A DNA stretch of 64,000 nt, taken from Gonatopus flavifemur (lineage: Eukaryota > Arthropoda > Insecta > Hymenoptera > Dryinidae). The DNA lies in assembly GCA_018340375.1 (NCBI GenBank), contig JAFFJZ010000014.1, forward strand, positions 1 through 64,000. Reading direction: 5' to 3'. Positions within the stretch are counted from its first letter, which is position 1. The number at the start of each line of letters is the position of its first letter. The notes below the pieces were generated by a model. That model saw nothing but the letters and a program-made list of their open reading frames with translations. It made no database searches and was not told where the DNA came from. Positions 13,534 through 25,047 of this stretch are shown piece by piece. The translations under genes and the position numbers were made by a program.

Positions 13534-14488
13534 TTTTTCTGATATTTTTCACATTTCCTTCAAGCTTGCTATTTGAGACAAACGATAAACCCGTGTTTGA
13601 AACAAAAATGTTCAGAACAAGATCATGTGAGTGATGCATTGGCAAATGACTCAAAATGACTAACGGTTGTACGAATTTGAACTGATCTCTTCGTAACGTA
13701 TGCGCAAGTCAGTGATACCGGTCAAAAACGAGCTAGATGGAGCTAAGATCTCTGAAACAATAGAGTACCTATAATAAGAGTAGCGCCAATAGACTCGAGA
13801 GTGGTGGGGGTAATGCCGCTACCGACTACCGCCATGTTGGGGGTTATGATTGTGTGCCATGTGTGATTTGTGTATGCCGTGTGATTGTGTGAGTGAGTCA
13901 CACGGACAGTTACACACTACGATACACCGATAGTACTCACACAATCACATACCCCAATATGGCGCCTGTTGGCGATACTCTTATTATAGGTACTCTATTA
14001 AACAAAGTCTTGCCAACAATGACGCGACGCCAGGACATAGCGGGAACTTTTGAGCGTTTCTATTGGGCATTGCAAAAACATTGAAATCCCGCCAATTTAA
14101 CTACAATTCCCGACAATTCTGATTGGATCAGCAAGTCTTCGCAATATTTCTATTGGTAGAACTTGACCAATCAGCCGCCGAATTTCGGGTTGACCAGAAT
14201 TTGTGACAGGAATTGTAGGTGGAATCATTATTACAACCTTCAACGCGGTGAAACATTCGTTGCCGGAGCGTCATAAGAGAGAACCAAGCGCAGACAATAA
14301 CTTTTTTGCTGTTTCGTCACATCACTGCGTAGAGCAGTTGCTTTAATTCATTCCAACGGTGTTTATGTGGATATTATTATTCCTGAGGGTTCTAATTCCA
14401 TCCAAATTGTGTGTTTTATTGAAACGATAATTTCGACCATTTCTAGTTTTACACGCTTATAACCTCAAAAACTTGTGCAAATTCCAAC
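13534..14488. promoter_or_regulatory. Divergent promoter region between transposase and BEN genes
   Basis: This is the only gap between the two divergent genes, so both promoters should lie here. CCAAT-type boxes are present near 14,113 (ATTGG), 14,150 (ATTGG) and 14,168 (CCAATCA), on both strands. A foldback repeat (13,759-13,999) occupies the middle. No clear TATA box could be assigned to either start. Confidence 0.45.
13759..13999. mobile_element. Foldback MITE in the divergent promoter
   Basis: The outer ~24 bases are inverted repeats (AATAGAGTACCTATAATAAG at the left, its complement at the right). They enclose CA/GT-rich, partly palindromic sequence with GTGTGATTGTGTGAGTGAGTC around 13,890. 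It has no coding capacity. It may be a MITE or a genuine promoter structure of the element. Confidence 0.6.
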
Positions 14489-17029
14489 ATGTCTTGGGGA
14501 TATATTTATCTGTTGAAAAGTAAAAAGTTCGTAATCGCAGAGACTAAATACATAAAAAAATTCGATCCTACATCGTATTCTAAAGAAAAAGACTTCGAAA
14601 GATCCAAGAAGATATATACAGTCGTACACGATGATGAAAAGCAAAAGTGTCAAGTATATTTAATTGCAAGTAAGAACTATCTATTTTTTTTTTTTATAGA
14701 TGATAGAAGTTCAAGGTTTTGAATTTTTCTGTGTAGATAACGAAGCAGAATTGAATAAGATGAGAAAAAAAAAGCGAATTCGTGTCCATAAGTGCTATCC
14801 ATCAGATATAGATGAGAGTTTGGACAACTCAAAAAAAATATCACCGGCTGTCACTAATCAAGCACGTCAGAAGCGAAAAGTAAATTTTTCATCTCATTTT
14901 CTTCAAAAATAATATATTTATTGTGAAATTTATCCCTAACAAAACATCAATGGATTCGAGATTGTATCTTTGTGGATTTCACGTAGATACGTAGAGTTCA
15001 CATGAAGCCAGAGTAGGTGTCTTGTTAGGTCTTTCATGTATTTTTACCACATTCAGTATTGGTATGAACATTACTTAACTTGAGCATAGGGAGTTCATAA
15101 CGTAGCTGCCAGATGGGCATGGCCGTTGAGGCGAATACCACCTCCATCATCGTTCCTATACATATTCTCACATTTATATAGTTCTTAATGTGCCTTCAGA
15201 GTGTAATATTGTTGAATATAATTCGGAATGAATAATTTTCAGGAAAAAAACAAAATCAAAAAACACTGACCGTGAATTGAAAAAAAATATTATTGACACT
15301 TATCTTGAACAAGGAGATATTGGTAGTGATGATGATTTCGTCCAGGTTTGTATTCACAGTTACAGTATATTATTTTCAATACTCACACAATTTTTTCCAA
15401 CTTATCACAATTGCGTATAAACTATTTTTACTTGCAATATCTGATATGATTCGGGATTTTAACTTTATGCGATTGTGGAATTTCATAATTGGATAATTGA
15501 AGCATTTTAGTAAAACATCAATACATGACTATATTTAGAACTTTTTTCACCCGATTTTGAAGCTGCGTTTAATCACATGTTCCCATATTTCATCATTTTC
15601 ACTTTATTTTCGCAAGACAAGAAGATTTGCAATCGCATAATTTTGACATCTCTATATCATCAGCACTTCGTATAGTTTGTATATAGTCAAATTTACATGA
15701 AATTCATTAGGCGCTTCTCAGTGACATTCGGTTTTCATTTATAATGTAGTATGCCTGTAATAAGTGAATTGACCGTTTTTTCATGGATTTCATCGGAAGT
15801 GTGAAGATTAACGAATATTCACTTCACAAATACAATATAATATATATTTATCAAGCTGTAAAATATTGCAGTGTTTCTAATTCTTTCTTTTCCTGTAGAC
15901 GAAAAATTCTGATCATGAAATGAAAGATGACATCAATGAAATCGAAGAAGATGACATCAATGAAATCGAAGAAGATGGCAGCAATGAAATGAAAGAAGAT
16001 GACAGCAATGAAATCAAAGAAGAAATTGATGACAACAATGATGAAAGTGATGGAATATCTTCATTGAATGAAAATTGCGGAGACGAAAAAAAATCACTTA
16101 CAAAGAGATTGGAAGAATCACAAAAAGAAGCAAAATATTATAAACAGCGATATCACCACTTGGTCTCTGTTATAAGAACTGAAATTGGTATTATATTATT
16201 ATTGGTCACATGTATATTACAGTAATTTTTACTTTCTACTTTTTATTTCTTACTATTGATTTTCGTATGATATCATCACAACCCCAAGAGAACACGAGCC
16301 AAATAAATCAATTTTAGGTTGATTCTAGATGAATTTACGTATCAACCTAGAATCGAACTTTCAATAAGCGGTTTAAATCAATTCGAACTTCACTATCATC
16401 ATTCAATATGTATTCAATTATATGTTTATTGAAGGATATCAAAATTACTGTAATACGTTTATTGCATGAACTGAAAAAAATTGATCATGTGTCACATTCT
16501 TACAGAAAACGGAGAAACTGGATGCATGGACGAGATCAAAGACGAGAGTACCCTGAAATTTGGAGTTGTGAAAAATGACCAAATTCATGTAGGCCATGGA
16601 ATATGGATTAAACAAATTGCATGGGATGAAATCCAGCGCGCTGGAAAACCTAGTACTTTTGTAACAAACTTTGCTTACGCAATCTGGGATGATAAAGAAT
16701 TGTCTCAAAGGATAGTGAGGCCACAGAATGGTATAGATAGGAAAATTTTAACTCCGGAAAAAAAACTTACGATATCAGAAAACTTTAACAAATGGCTCGT
16801 GCGTTCTGGATATTCTGGTCAAGCTGCAAATAATGAAATGAAAAGTATCAATACATATTTAGGCCGAGCTATAGATCGTTGTAGAAAATTGAATAATCCT
16901 GAACCTGAAACATCCGCAAGCAAAACTGTGAAGGCTCCTAAAGAGGGAACTCATTGCAATAAGCAAAACATGGATCATAACAATGATGATAAAAAGTCAT
17001 CGTCTCACCGAAAGAAATTGAAATTTTAA
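14489..17029 (+). CDS. BEN-domain protein of the 15.1-kb transposon, five exons
   Basis: Exons are 14,489-14,669, 14,737-14,879, 15,243-15,345, 15,899-16,187 and 16,506-17,029, with consensus GT-AG borders. The product would be about 412 residues. The N terminus (MSWGYIYLLKSKKFVIAETK) matches a module I associate with transposon BEN proteins. A basic stretch (KKKRIRVHK) follows. Next come acidic repeats of the type DDINEIEE, a short coiled coil (LTKRLEESQKEAKYYKQRY), then the BEN domain at roughly residues 253-330 (IHVGHGIWIKQIAWDEI, FAYAIWDDKEL). BEN domains bind DNA, so the likely role is recognition of the subterminal arrays or regulation. Exon 3 is one base too long: its frame fits only if the A run at 15,244-15,250 had six rather than seven A. 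This may be a disabling slip, a sequencing error, or a splice detail I have missed. Confidence 0.7.
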
Positions 17030-18759
17030 TATACGTTGACAAACATATCTTGGAAATCATACTTTTTACTATTCCAATTTTATATTATGTAAGTAAAAAA
17101 GGAGTCCTCGTATGATATCATTGGGTGTTTTCGAATCACTAACTCCAAATCTTCAAAATATAAGAACTAAGAAGACTAATCAGAATGTTAATTCGAGCAG
17201 AAGCATAATTACGATAATTTTATTTATAAATATGGAATTTATATTTTTTGTTTATTTTATTTGAGATTTTATTTGAAATTTCTGGGAGTGCTGGAGCATT
17301 TATCGTTGTTTTGATTATAGGTATTGAGTGCTTTTCCTTATCATATTCGATAGGATATCGTTGACATGATAATAAGTATTCCAGGTTCTAGCTATTTCGA
17401 AATAACGAGCAATCAATGTAAGAGCATGCATAACAGGACTAACGTGATTCACATCGGAATTTATAACGTAAATCTCCCCTTCTCACAGAATTTCACTTCT
17501 GAAGATTTATGATTATTTTATTTATAAATATGGGATTTACATTTTTTGTTTATGATATTTGAGATTTTATTTGGAATCTTTGGGAGTGCTGGATCGTGTT
17601 TTGATTGTAGGTATTGAGTCCTTTTTCTTATGATATTCGATAGAATATAGTTTACATTTACTGAAACTGTGATATCTACGCATGGGATTATATGCATACT
17701 TCCTTGGTCTTGATTTCATGAAATATTTTATGATGTATTGAACATTTTATGTGATTATGAATATATGTCTACATACTATAATCGTGTTTATCAAGAACTC
17801 GATTATCAAGGATTTCATAAAAGCAAGAAGAAAAAGAAACTCAAATTTACACATAATCCGATATCCAGTTATATTATTGATGGTTATTTAAAACGATAAA
17901 TACAAAATACTTGATAATGTTTTTAACGACATTTGACTTAGCTTTGTCGAGAATTTGTGGAAGTATTATTTACTTCACTGATGATTATTTTGTTTCATCC
18001 GAAAACGTCACCAAATAATACATTTTATGTTTCATTATTCTTGAGTTTGCACTCTTTCACGAATTATTTTCAATACTTAACGTTAGTATGACATGTGAAG
18101 TCGCATATATTATGATATGTAGTTGATAAGAAAGGCAAGAATTACATCTTGCTGTAAAACTGTCTTCGTTTTTCGTTCAAAGTTGATGTTTTATTCAACC
18201 AATTCCATTGTGAATAATTCTACAAAAGACATACCAACTTTTGAATTTTAGTTAATAATTTACATGATTTCTAATAATTATGCAGCGTTGCATAAAGTTA
18301 TGTACAATACATGTGCATATTGCAGGTACTGCACATTGTAAGATCGAAAAAATTACAGTCAATAATAAACACGTTTTTCATTATAGTTGAATGTTATCAT
18401 TCGAATGAACAAAATAAGTCCTCCTCCTGTTTGTTACGTGTTTAGTTCTGATTCAAAGAATGGATGAAAATTCTCAGTTCATGACATCCTAATTACATTT
18501 TGTATATAGAGAAAACTAGAACCTTCTGACTGTGTGTCTATTCGATATCGAATAAATCTCAATCTAGTTGAAATTTTATAACTTTCGCCGATTTCATTTA
18601 GTTCAGAAAGTCATGAAGGATACACGAGGAATTTTATTCTTTCTTCTAAAATTTTTTGTACAAGAATATCCTTGCAACGTATGAGCAATGATTATAAATT
18701 ATGCTGGAACAATAAACAATTCAATATCAAATGTAATAATCTGGCAAAAAAATTCCAGC
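17030..18759. other. Spacer 3' of BEN gene, no gene seen
   Basis: AT-rich non-coding sequence. Apart from the duplicated block at 17,211-17,653 I see no coding signal, RNA gene or nested element. Confidence 0.5.
17211..17653. repeat. Direct repeat, ~150-bp block twice
   Basis: The block at ~17,211-17,364 (TTTATTTATAAATATGG ... GGGAGTGCTGGA ... TATTCGATAG) recurs at ~17,507-17,653 with small changes, an offset of about 296 bp. It is a degenerate tandem duplication inside the element's spacer. Confidence 0.7.
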
Positions 18760-21010
18760 TGGTTCCAAATTTCTCCAAAGATTATATTGTTTTCCAAATT
18801 ATTAACATTTCTAATGTTATTTTGAATATCGAAATATTGCTCCGGATTTTTTCGGATTTCTTCAAAATTTCCTCCCATTCATCCAGATGGTACTCGAATT
18901 CCATATTGAATTCAGGAATTCCTCCTAAACACTACGTTCGTAATGATTTTACTGAATCGACATATTCTAATCTTTTCCAAATTTCTCCGCAAATGATAAC
19001 GTATTTCTCCGAAATATTCATCGTTGCACCGTCATTGTCGTGATGGGAATATTTTCCCAAATTTTTCGAATTCTCTCTGAAATTTTCTTCGATTTATTTG
19101 GATTTTCTCTGGACTTGATGTTGAATTCAAGAATTCCTCCGAAACACTGCACCTCAAATGATTTTTCTAAATTGAAAATCTAAGATATTTTCCGAATTTT
19201 TCCGCAAATAATAGCATCTCCCCTCGAATGATTCATCTTCGTAACGCAATTTCCGGGATTGAAATATTCTTACACATTCTTCGGACTCTGAAATTTCCTC
19301 CGATTTATTGAGATTTTCTCTGCATTTCATATTTAATTCAAGAATTCCTCCGGAATACTCCGCTTCAAATGATTTTTTTGGATCAGAAAATTCAGATTTT
19401 TCCCGATTTTTCCTCAAATAATGGCATCTTTCTCCGCGTTATTCATCTTTCTAACGTTGTTCCCATGGCCAAAATATTGCTTCGAATTTCTCCAAAATTT
19501 TCTTCAAGCCATTCCGATTTTGATCAAATTTCATATTAAATTGAAGAAGTTCTCCGAAACACTGCGCTCACGATGATTTCTCTGAATTGGAATATTTTTA
19601 TGTTTTACGAGCTTCTGCTCAAAACGTGACATTTTTCTTGGAATGATTCATCTTCCAACGTAATTTCTGTAGTTGGAATATTTTTCAATACATTTCTCGG
19701 ATTTATTCAGATATTTTTCAGGATTCAGAATTCCTGGAGGAAAAATGAATAAATCTAAGAAGATTGGAGAAAATATTTTGACCATGGGGATTAAGTGGAA
19801 AAGATGAATGCTTCGAAGAAAAACGTTATCAATTGAAGAGAAGTGCATAAAACATCACAATATTTTGATTCAGGAAGATCATTATAAGTGCAATGTTCTG
19901 GGGAAATTTTTGAATTCACTTGAAAATCTGAAAAGAATCTGAGAAATTCGTAATAATATTCGGATCACAGAAATTACGTTGGAAAAATGAATGATTCGGA
20001 GAAAAATGTAATTATTTGGAGGAAAATAGGGAAAAATCTGATTCTCCAAATTTATAAAAATCATTTGATGCGGAGTATTTTGGAGAAATTCTAGGATTTG
20101 AAAAGGTATACAGAGAAAATCTGTATAAATCGTAGAAAATTTCAGAGGAAGCCGAAAAAATTAGGAAAAATTTCGATTACAAAAATTACGTTGCGAAGAT
20201 GAATAATTAGGAGAAAAACACTATCATGTGAGTAGAAAGTAGGAAAAAATCGGAATTCTTCAATTAAGAAGAACTACTTGAGTGAGAATATTTCGGAGAG
20301 ATTCTTGGATTCAACATGAAATTCAGGAAACATCTGAATAAATCGTAGAAAATTTCAGAGGAAGACGAGAAAATTAGGAAAAATTTCGATTACAAAAATT
20401 GTGTTGCGAAGATGAATAATTAGGAGAAAAACGCTATCATGTGAGAAGCAAGTAGGAAAAAATCGGAGTTCTTCAATTAAGAAGAACTACTTTAGTGGGA
20501 ATATTTCGGAGAGATTCTTGGATTCAACATGAACTTCAGGGAGGATCTGAAAAAATCGTAGAAAATTTCAGAGGAAGACGAGAAAATTAGGAAAAATTTC
20601 GATTACAAAAATTGTGTTGCGAAGATGAATAATTAGGAGAAAAACGCTATCATGTGAGAAGAAAGTAGGAAAAAATCGGAATTCTTCAATTAAGAAGAAC
20701 TACTTTAGTGGGAATATTTCGGAGAGATTCTTGGATTCAACATGAACTTCAGGGAGGATCTGAAAAAATCGTATAAAATTTCAGAGGAAGACGAGAAAAT
20801 TAGGAAAAATTTCGATTACAAAAATTACGTTGCGAAGATGAATAAGTAGGAGAAAAACGCTATCTTTTGGGGAGAAAGTCGGAAAAAATCAGAATTTTTC
20901 AATTGAGAAGATCTTCTGTAGCGGGAACATTTCGGAGGGATTCTTGAATTCATCATGAAATTCAGAAAAAATCTGAATAAATCGTAGAAAATTTCAGAGG
21001 AAGTAGGAAA
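18760..21010. repeat. Right subterminal array, ~213-bp units that flip orientation
   Basis: On the left half the phrase GAATTCCTCCGAAACACT recurs at ~18,918, 19,131, 19,342 and 19,547 (steps of about 213, 211 and 205). From ~19,880 the units run in the opposite orientation: TTCAGAGGAAGACGAGAAAA-type landmarks start at 20,141, 20,353, 20,567, 20,780 and 20,993 (steps 212-214). The switch is near 19,740. All units carry GGAGAAA/TTTCTCC motifs like those of the left array, though the unit length differs. The stretch 21,010-21,202 continues the motif up to the terminal repeat. Confidence 0.85.
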
Positions 21011-21202
21011 AATATTATGAAGTCTGAAAGAAATTTCATCATTTGAGGAGAAATTCGGAAAAAATGGGAATTTTTTGTTTCGGAGAAATCATTATAAGCG
21101 GAATGTTTCGAAGAAATGTCTCAATTTGGTATGAAATTCGGAGAAATTCTCGTACAGAATCGGAATAAATCGGAGGAACAGTCGTAAGAAATCGGAGAAA
21201 AG

Positions 21203-21225
21203 TCGGAGAAATATTTCCACCAGGG
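21203..21225 (-). repeat. Right terminal inverted repeat of 15.1-kb element
   Basis: Exact 23-bp reverse complement of the left end (6,085-6,107), ending CCACCAGGG and followed by CT, the same dinucleotide that precedes the left end. Confidence 0.9.
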
Positions 21226-23776
21226 CTACGATAAGCTACCATACACGAACATTCATAATATCATGATTTGGGATGAAAATTGTACTTCATGCCATCAACG
21301 ATAAGTTAGACAAAAAACCAATCAAGGTATAAGCATTTGGAGCGAGTAAGCACTTGAATATTTCAAAATATTCATGTATTTTCAATTCTTTCAGCATAGA
21401 AACGCGTGAATGATAAGTATTTTTCCACTTTTCTGTAACTGTCGTTTGCGGCTCAATATTATTTTTCAACCATTCCACGTCAGATTTTTCTGCAACACTG
21501 GTTATATTTGTTGCTGTCGATTCAAAATAAATATATCTCATTAAACATATCATAATGCTTCCCAATACATGATATTCTATTTCACTTACAAGCATTATTT
21601 CCATCGGAAGCATTTGATATTAAACCAATATCCTTGAACTTCTTCCTAATATTATGATATGCATCATAAAGTAAACCACGCGCAGGAAATGAACCCTCAG
21701 CAGTTTTGGTGTATGGTATGTAGTAAGTTTCTGTAATTTCTTCTGGAAAAATGTTGACAATACTTTGTGCTAATCGTTTAAATTCATTCGCTAGTAACCT
21801 GGGAAATTAAATCATATTTATTGACAACAATCTATTTCGAATATGTTTTCATTCGCAAAGAGAAACAAGCTACATCGAATAAAGCACCTTTTATTAGGAT
21901 TCTTCTCCAATTCTGCACGGATGATGAAATTACTTATTTTATTCCGTTTGGATGGTAGGTTTCTTCCAAACATGATTAAAATCTCTCTTCCACTTGTACC
22001 GGCTTCCAAAGTTGCTTTGATTATGTTATCTATCGAAGGAAATTTGATATCTATATTGAATATGAATCCGTTGATGAAACAGAATTAAATATTCCAGGCA
22101 ACAAAAATCTTAAACGGGCCCTGTCTTTGACCCTACGATAGTGATTTTCAGACTTAGACAATGCAATCTAGTTAACGTCAAGATATCATTTTTTTGTATG
22201 TTTTCTTACGCAATAACAGAAATATTCAGATTGTTGTATTAAACCAAGATTTCATGCAAGAGCTTATTTTTTCACAGAGTTTCTGAAATATGATTAGAAC
22301 AGTTTAAAAAACTTCATGTGAATTTGAAGCTGTCCTCCAAGTATTTTGAATATTTTTCACTTTGAAAAATGTTTTTCGTATGGCCTTTACACATATTTTC
22401 AGAATGACTGAAAAGCTCCATACTTGTTCGAAAAACACTCTCATAAATATTTCAGAAACAACAAGTTTTTCAAATGCTTGGGAAGTACTGTTGATTTTTC
22501 AGAGATTTCTATGCATCTTTCTGAACGATTCCTCCGAATCATGAAATTTTACGAGGATTTCTCGTTAATTCATCACGTTTTTCTTTATTTTAGTTACCTG
22601 AGATATACTTGAATATTCAAATGTAAAATGAAAGTGCATATTACATACGATCTTTTATCACGAGGGAATCCATTCCATTTTCTGTCGAATGAGTCATTTT
22701 CAACGGTTCTACTTCCACGCTCTTATTATTTATTTTATTCTCTTTGTTATCGTCACTAGGAATACAAGTATTATCATTCGTGAGCTGTATGATTTCAACT
22801 GTCTCATTAGATGGAAGAACGTTCATTTCCCGATTAACTAAATCTTGAAAATTGTTGATGGCGTGAAGATCATGAACTGGATCGATAGTGGAAAAATTAT
22901 GATCACCACTGTGGTTTTCAATAATGATTTCATTATTGGATGTAGATCCGTTTTGCAATGAATTGAGAACATCTCCATAAGATGATGTAATTTCCACAAA
23001 ATTTTGTTGCATATATTCTGCAAACTTTCCTGTGTCATTGAACAAAGATTTGAAGTATTCTTTATACTGTTTTGAGAATTTAGATCGGGGGCCCAACGCG
23101 GTGATCAATTCTTCAATATTGTTGAGCGTGAGCTCGTCGAAAACCTCTTTATCTATTCCATTTGCTATATGAATTGAAAAAAAATAATTCCATAAGTTCA
23201 ATGAGCAAATGAAACTCTCCAAAAATAAAAGAGAAATAGAGACTATGACTGAATGCAAACGCGATAAACCTCATCTTAGAATATAGGGAAAACGTAACAA
23301 ATGTCGATGCAAATAGTAAAAGGCACACTACAATTCGATAAATAAACCAGCTGGTATTCAATATCTATTCTCCTTATAAATTGAATAGTACATATTCGAA
23401 CTAGGAGAAGTTTACTGACTAGATTGCTGATCAAATACCAATACTACGGATTATGGTTCTATAATTTATTTTGCATCTTGAGGTTAAGTGCGTTTGGTAA
23501 TATAATCAACGAACGTACTAATCGATATATTAATCAAATAACTTACCTTCAAATATAGGAATCAGAGTCTCCAACTTCCACTGAGAAAGGATGTTTTTTA
23601 CAAAGTGTTCCATGACAACATTTATAAATACGCTACGTAAAAATCACAAATCCAATTTTATCTCACGTGCGCGTCGTCTTTCGCGAAGACTGGATGTGAT
23701 CAATCACGCGGCTGTATCCAACTGTCACTTTCTGTTATATTATGCGAGGTGTAATGTTCCATTTCAATTTGTGGAT

Positions 23777-23941
23777 CATACAGCACCGAATACTCCAGTC
23801 ATATATCAGAAACATCTCCGTTACAAAAGCGGACATAGGAACGTGTTTGGAAGGTATTTGAAGACCTTCTGAAATGTTTCTATGGCCGCTTTTGTAACGG
23901 ACACGTTTCTAATACACAACTGAGGTATTCGGTGCTGTATG
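23777..23941. mobile_element. 165-bp imperfect foldback
   Basis: CATACAGCACCGAATAC at the left end is complementary to GTATTCGGTGCTGTATG at the right. A second pair inside (CGTTACAAAAGCGG and CCGCTTTTGTAACG) extends the hairpin. It lies ~160 bp upstream of the start of the SAM companion gene, so it could be a MITE or part of the older transposon's end. No partner was found near 1-2 kb. Confidence 0.6.
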
Positions 23942-24329
23942 TGTATGAAACAAATAATCGGTAGTGTTTACATGAATATGAAGTACTTTTCCCTACAATG
24001 TAGAATATAAATATACAACTAATTATATGTTTTGAAATGATTCGATATTCAAGTGAAACTTACATTGAACATGTATTCACTCTACATGAGCTGAGTAGTA
24101 AGAAATACTATAGAATTCAGAACTGCTTGTTTTATCAAATCTACTGACTTCAAAGTTATCCGTGACGGAACAATATTTACTGAACATCGACTGTTCCCGC
24201 AACTCTACAAACCTATCAAATATACAAGGACACTTATGGACTTGATTCTTTTTCTAATCAAAGGAATCAGAAGATTTAATTGGAAGTCAATTAACCGGCA
24301 TTGGTAATTCATATAATATCTTTCTTTTC

Positions 24330-24695
24330 CGTGCACCCACTTGGAAAAAACCTTTTTCATGCTCAATTTTCTATGAAGGATTATCAATACGCTTCCAGAT
24401 GATATCTGTGTCATTCCTGAAATCTCACGGACCTCCACTTTGTGATTCCTCATTACGATTTTTAACACTTCAATCACATTTTCCGGTGTAACGGCTTCCA
24501 ATGGCCTACCCGAACGTTCCACATCGTTTGTGTCCGTACGACCACGTTTAAACTCAGCATACCAACGACAAATCGTTGGTTTGGATGGAGAGAAGTCCGG
24601 GTATAACGTTTCTCAAGCCATTGCTGGACTTCTACGGTGTTTTTACCCATCAAAAAACAATGTTTTATCAACACGCGAAACTCGCTTTTTTCCAT
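24330..24695 (-). pseudogene. mariner transposase N-terminal fragment
   Basis: The minus strand begins EKSEFRVLIKHCFLMGKNT and continues, after a one-base frame slip near 24,610, into PDFSPSKPTICRWYAEFKRG and VERSGRPLEAVTPENV. This is the DNA-binding half of a mariner transposase (paired helix-turn-helix). Similarity is lost after KKVFSKWV near 24,335, where the catalytic DDD half should start. The copy is therefore truncated and frameshifted. Confidence 0.75.
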
Positions 24696-25047
24696 TTTCC
24701 AAACAAATTACAGAGTGACTTCATTCTAACCTCGATCACTCTGCTGTTTGTGGTCCGATCGACGTGAAATTTTTACACGTTTCATGTGGAGGTTCGCACT
24801 CTAGGGAAACGTGGCCAGTTTGGTACTACTAGCACCATCTCTGAGTTAGTCTCGGGACTCATTGAAATGAAGTGGAAGCTGTCGGCCGCAGGGGTTATGT
24901 TTTGGCTGGGACTGTACCTGAACAAAACGACCGAACTATTTGAATATTTCCTGCACGAATACATGCTAGAATGAGATAATGATATTATTTGGAGATATGA
25001 ATTTGAAGTATTTGAGAAGAGGAATTCGAAAATGAAAGATTTTTCAC

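Larger units (their letters stand above)
6085..21225. mobile_element. 15.1-kb Tnp2/CMC-like DNA transposon with BEN partner
   Basis: The ends are inverted repeats: the left end reads CCCTGGTGGAAATATTTCTC onward and the right end is its reverse complement. They match perfectly for 23 bp and imperfectly for ~20 more. The dinucleotide CT lies directly outside both ends (6,083-6,084 and 21,226-21,227), which fits a 2-bp target duplication. Inside are a left subterminal array (to ~8,840), a minus-strand transposase gene (9,217-13,533), a divergent promoter region, a plus-strand BEN gene (14,489-17,029), a spacer with a duplicated block, and a right subterminal array (~18,760-21,010). The layout resembles plant CACTA elements (transposase plus a second DNA-binding protein plus subterminal motif arrays), but the termini are not CACTA. 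Its location inside another transposon's intron shows it is the younger insertion. Confidence 0.85.
4813..23613 (-). pseudogene. SAM-domain transposon companion gene, interrupted
   Basis: The gene is spliced. Readable exons on the minus strand are 23,613-23,547 (MEHFVKNILSQWKLETLIPI), 23,164-22,649 (SAM-like fold with FDELTLNNIEELITALGPRS, then an acidic Asn-rich tail), ~22,070-21,889 (EAGTSGREIL), 21,798-21,590, 21,513-~21,310 (EYFEIFKCL), then 5,756-5,597, 5,432-5,296 and 5,145-4,813 (stop). Most borders are consensus GT-AG and phases match. For example GAAG/GTAAGT joins TATAG/CA, and CACTG/GTAAGT joins CACAG/GA. The exon at ~22,070 lacks a clear acceptor and the donor after 21,310 is poor, so the copy is probably dead. 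The 15.1-kb transposon fills the intron between the 21,513-~21,310 exon and the 5,756 exon. The product is of unknown function; in this family it is thought to partner the transposase. Confidence 0.6.
1800..23650 (-). mobile_element. Older two-gene DNA transposon, split by a nested element
   Basis: Two minus-strand genes in tandem, a SAM-domain companion (23,613 to 4,813) and a C2H2-finger transposase (4,386 to 1,937), form a pair that I recall recurring as a two-protein transposon in many invertebrates and fish. A possible polyadenylation signal for the transposase lies at ~1,823 (AATAAA on the minus strand). The 15.1-kb element at 6,085-21,225 sits in an intron of the companion gene. I could not find terminal inverted repeats, so the outer limits given are only the gene span plus a margin. 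Stops and a frame slip show that this copy is decayed. Confidence 0.6.

Noticed and set aside
9217..17029. Calling the 15.1-kb element a classic CACTA transposon
   Set aside because: The termini are CCCTGG, not CACTA/CACTG, and the flank is 2 bp rather than 3; only the gene content and subterminal layout are CACTA-like.
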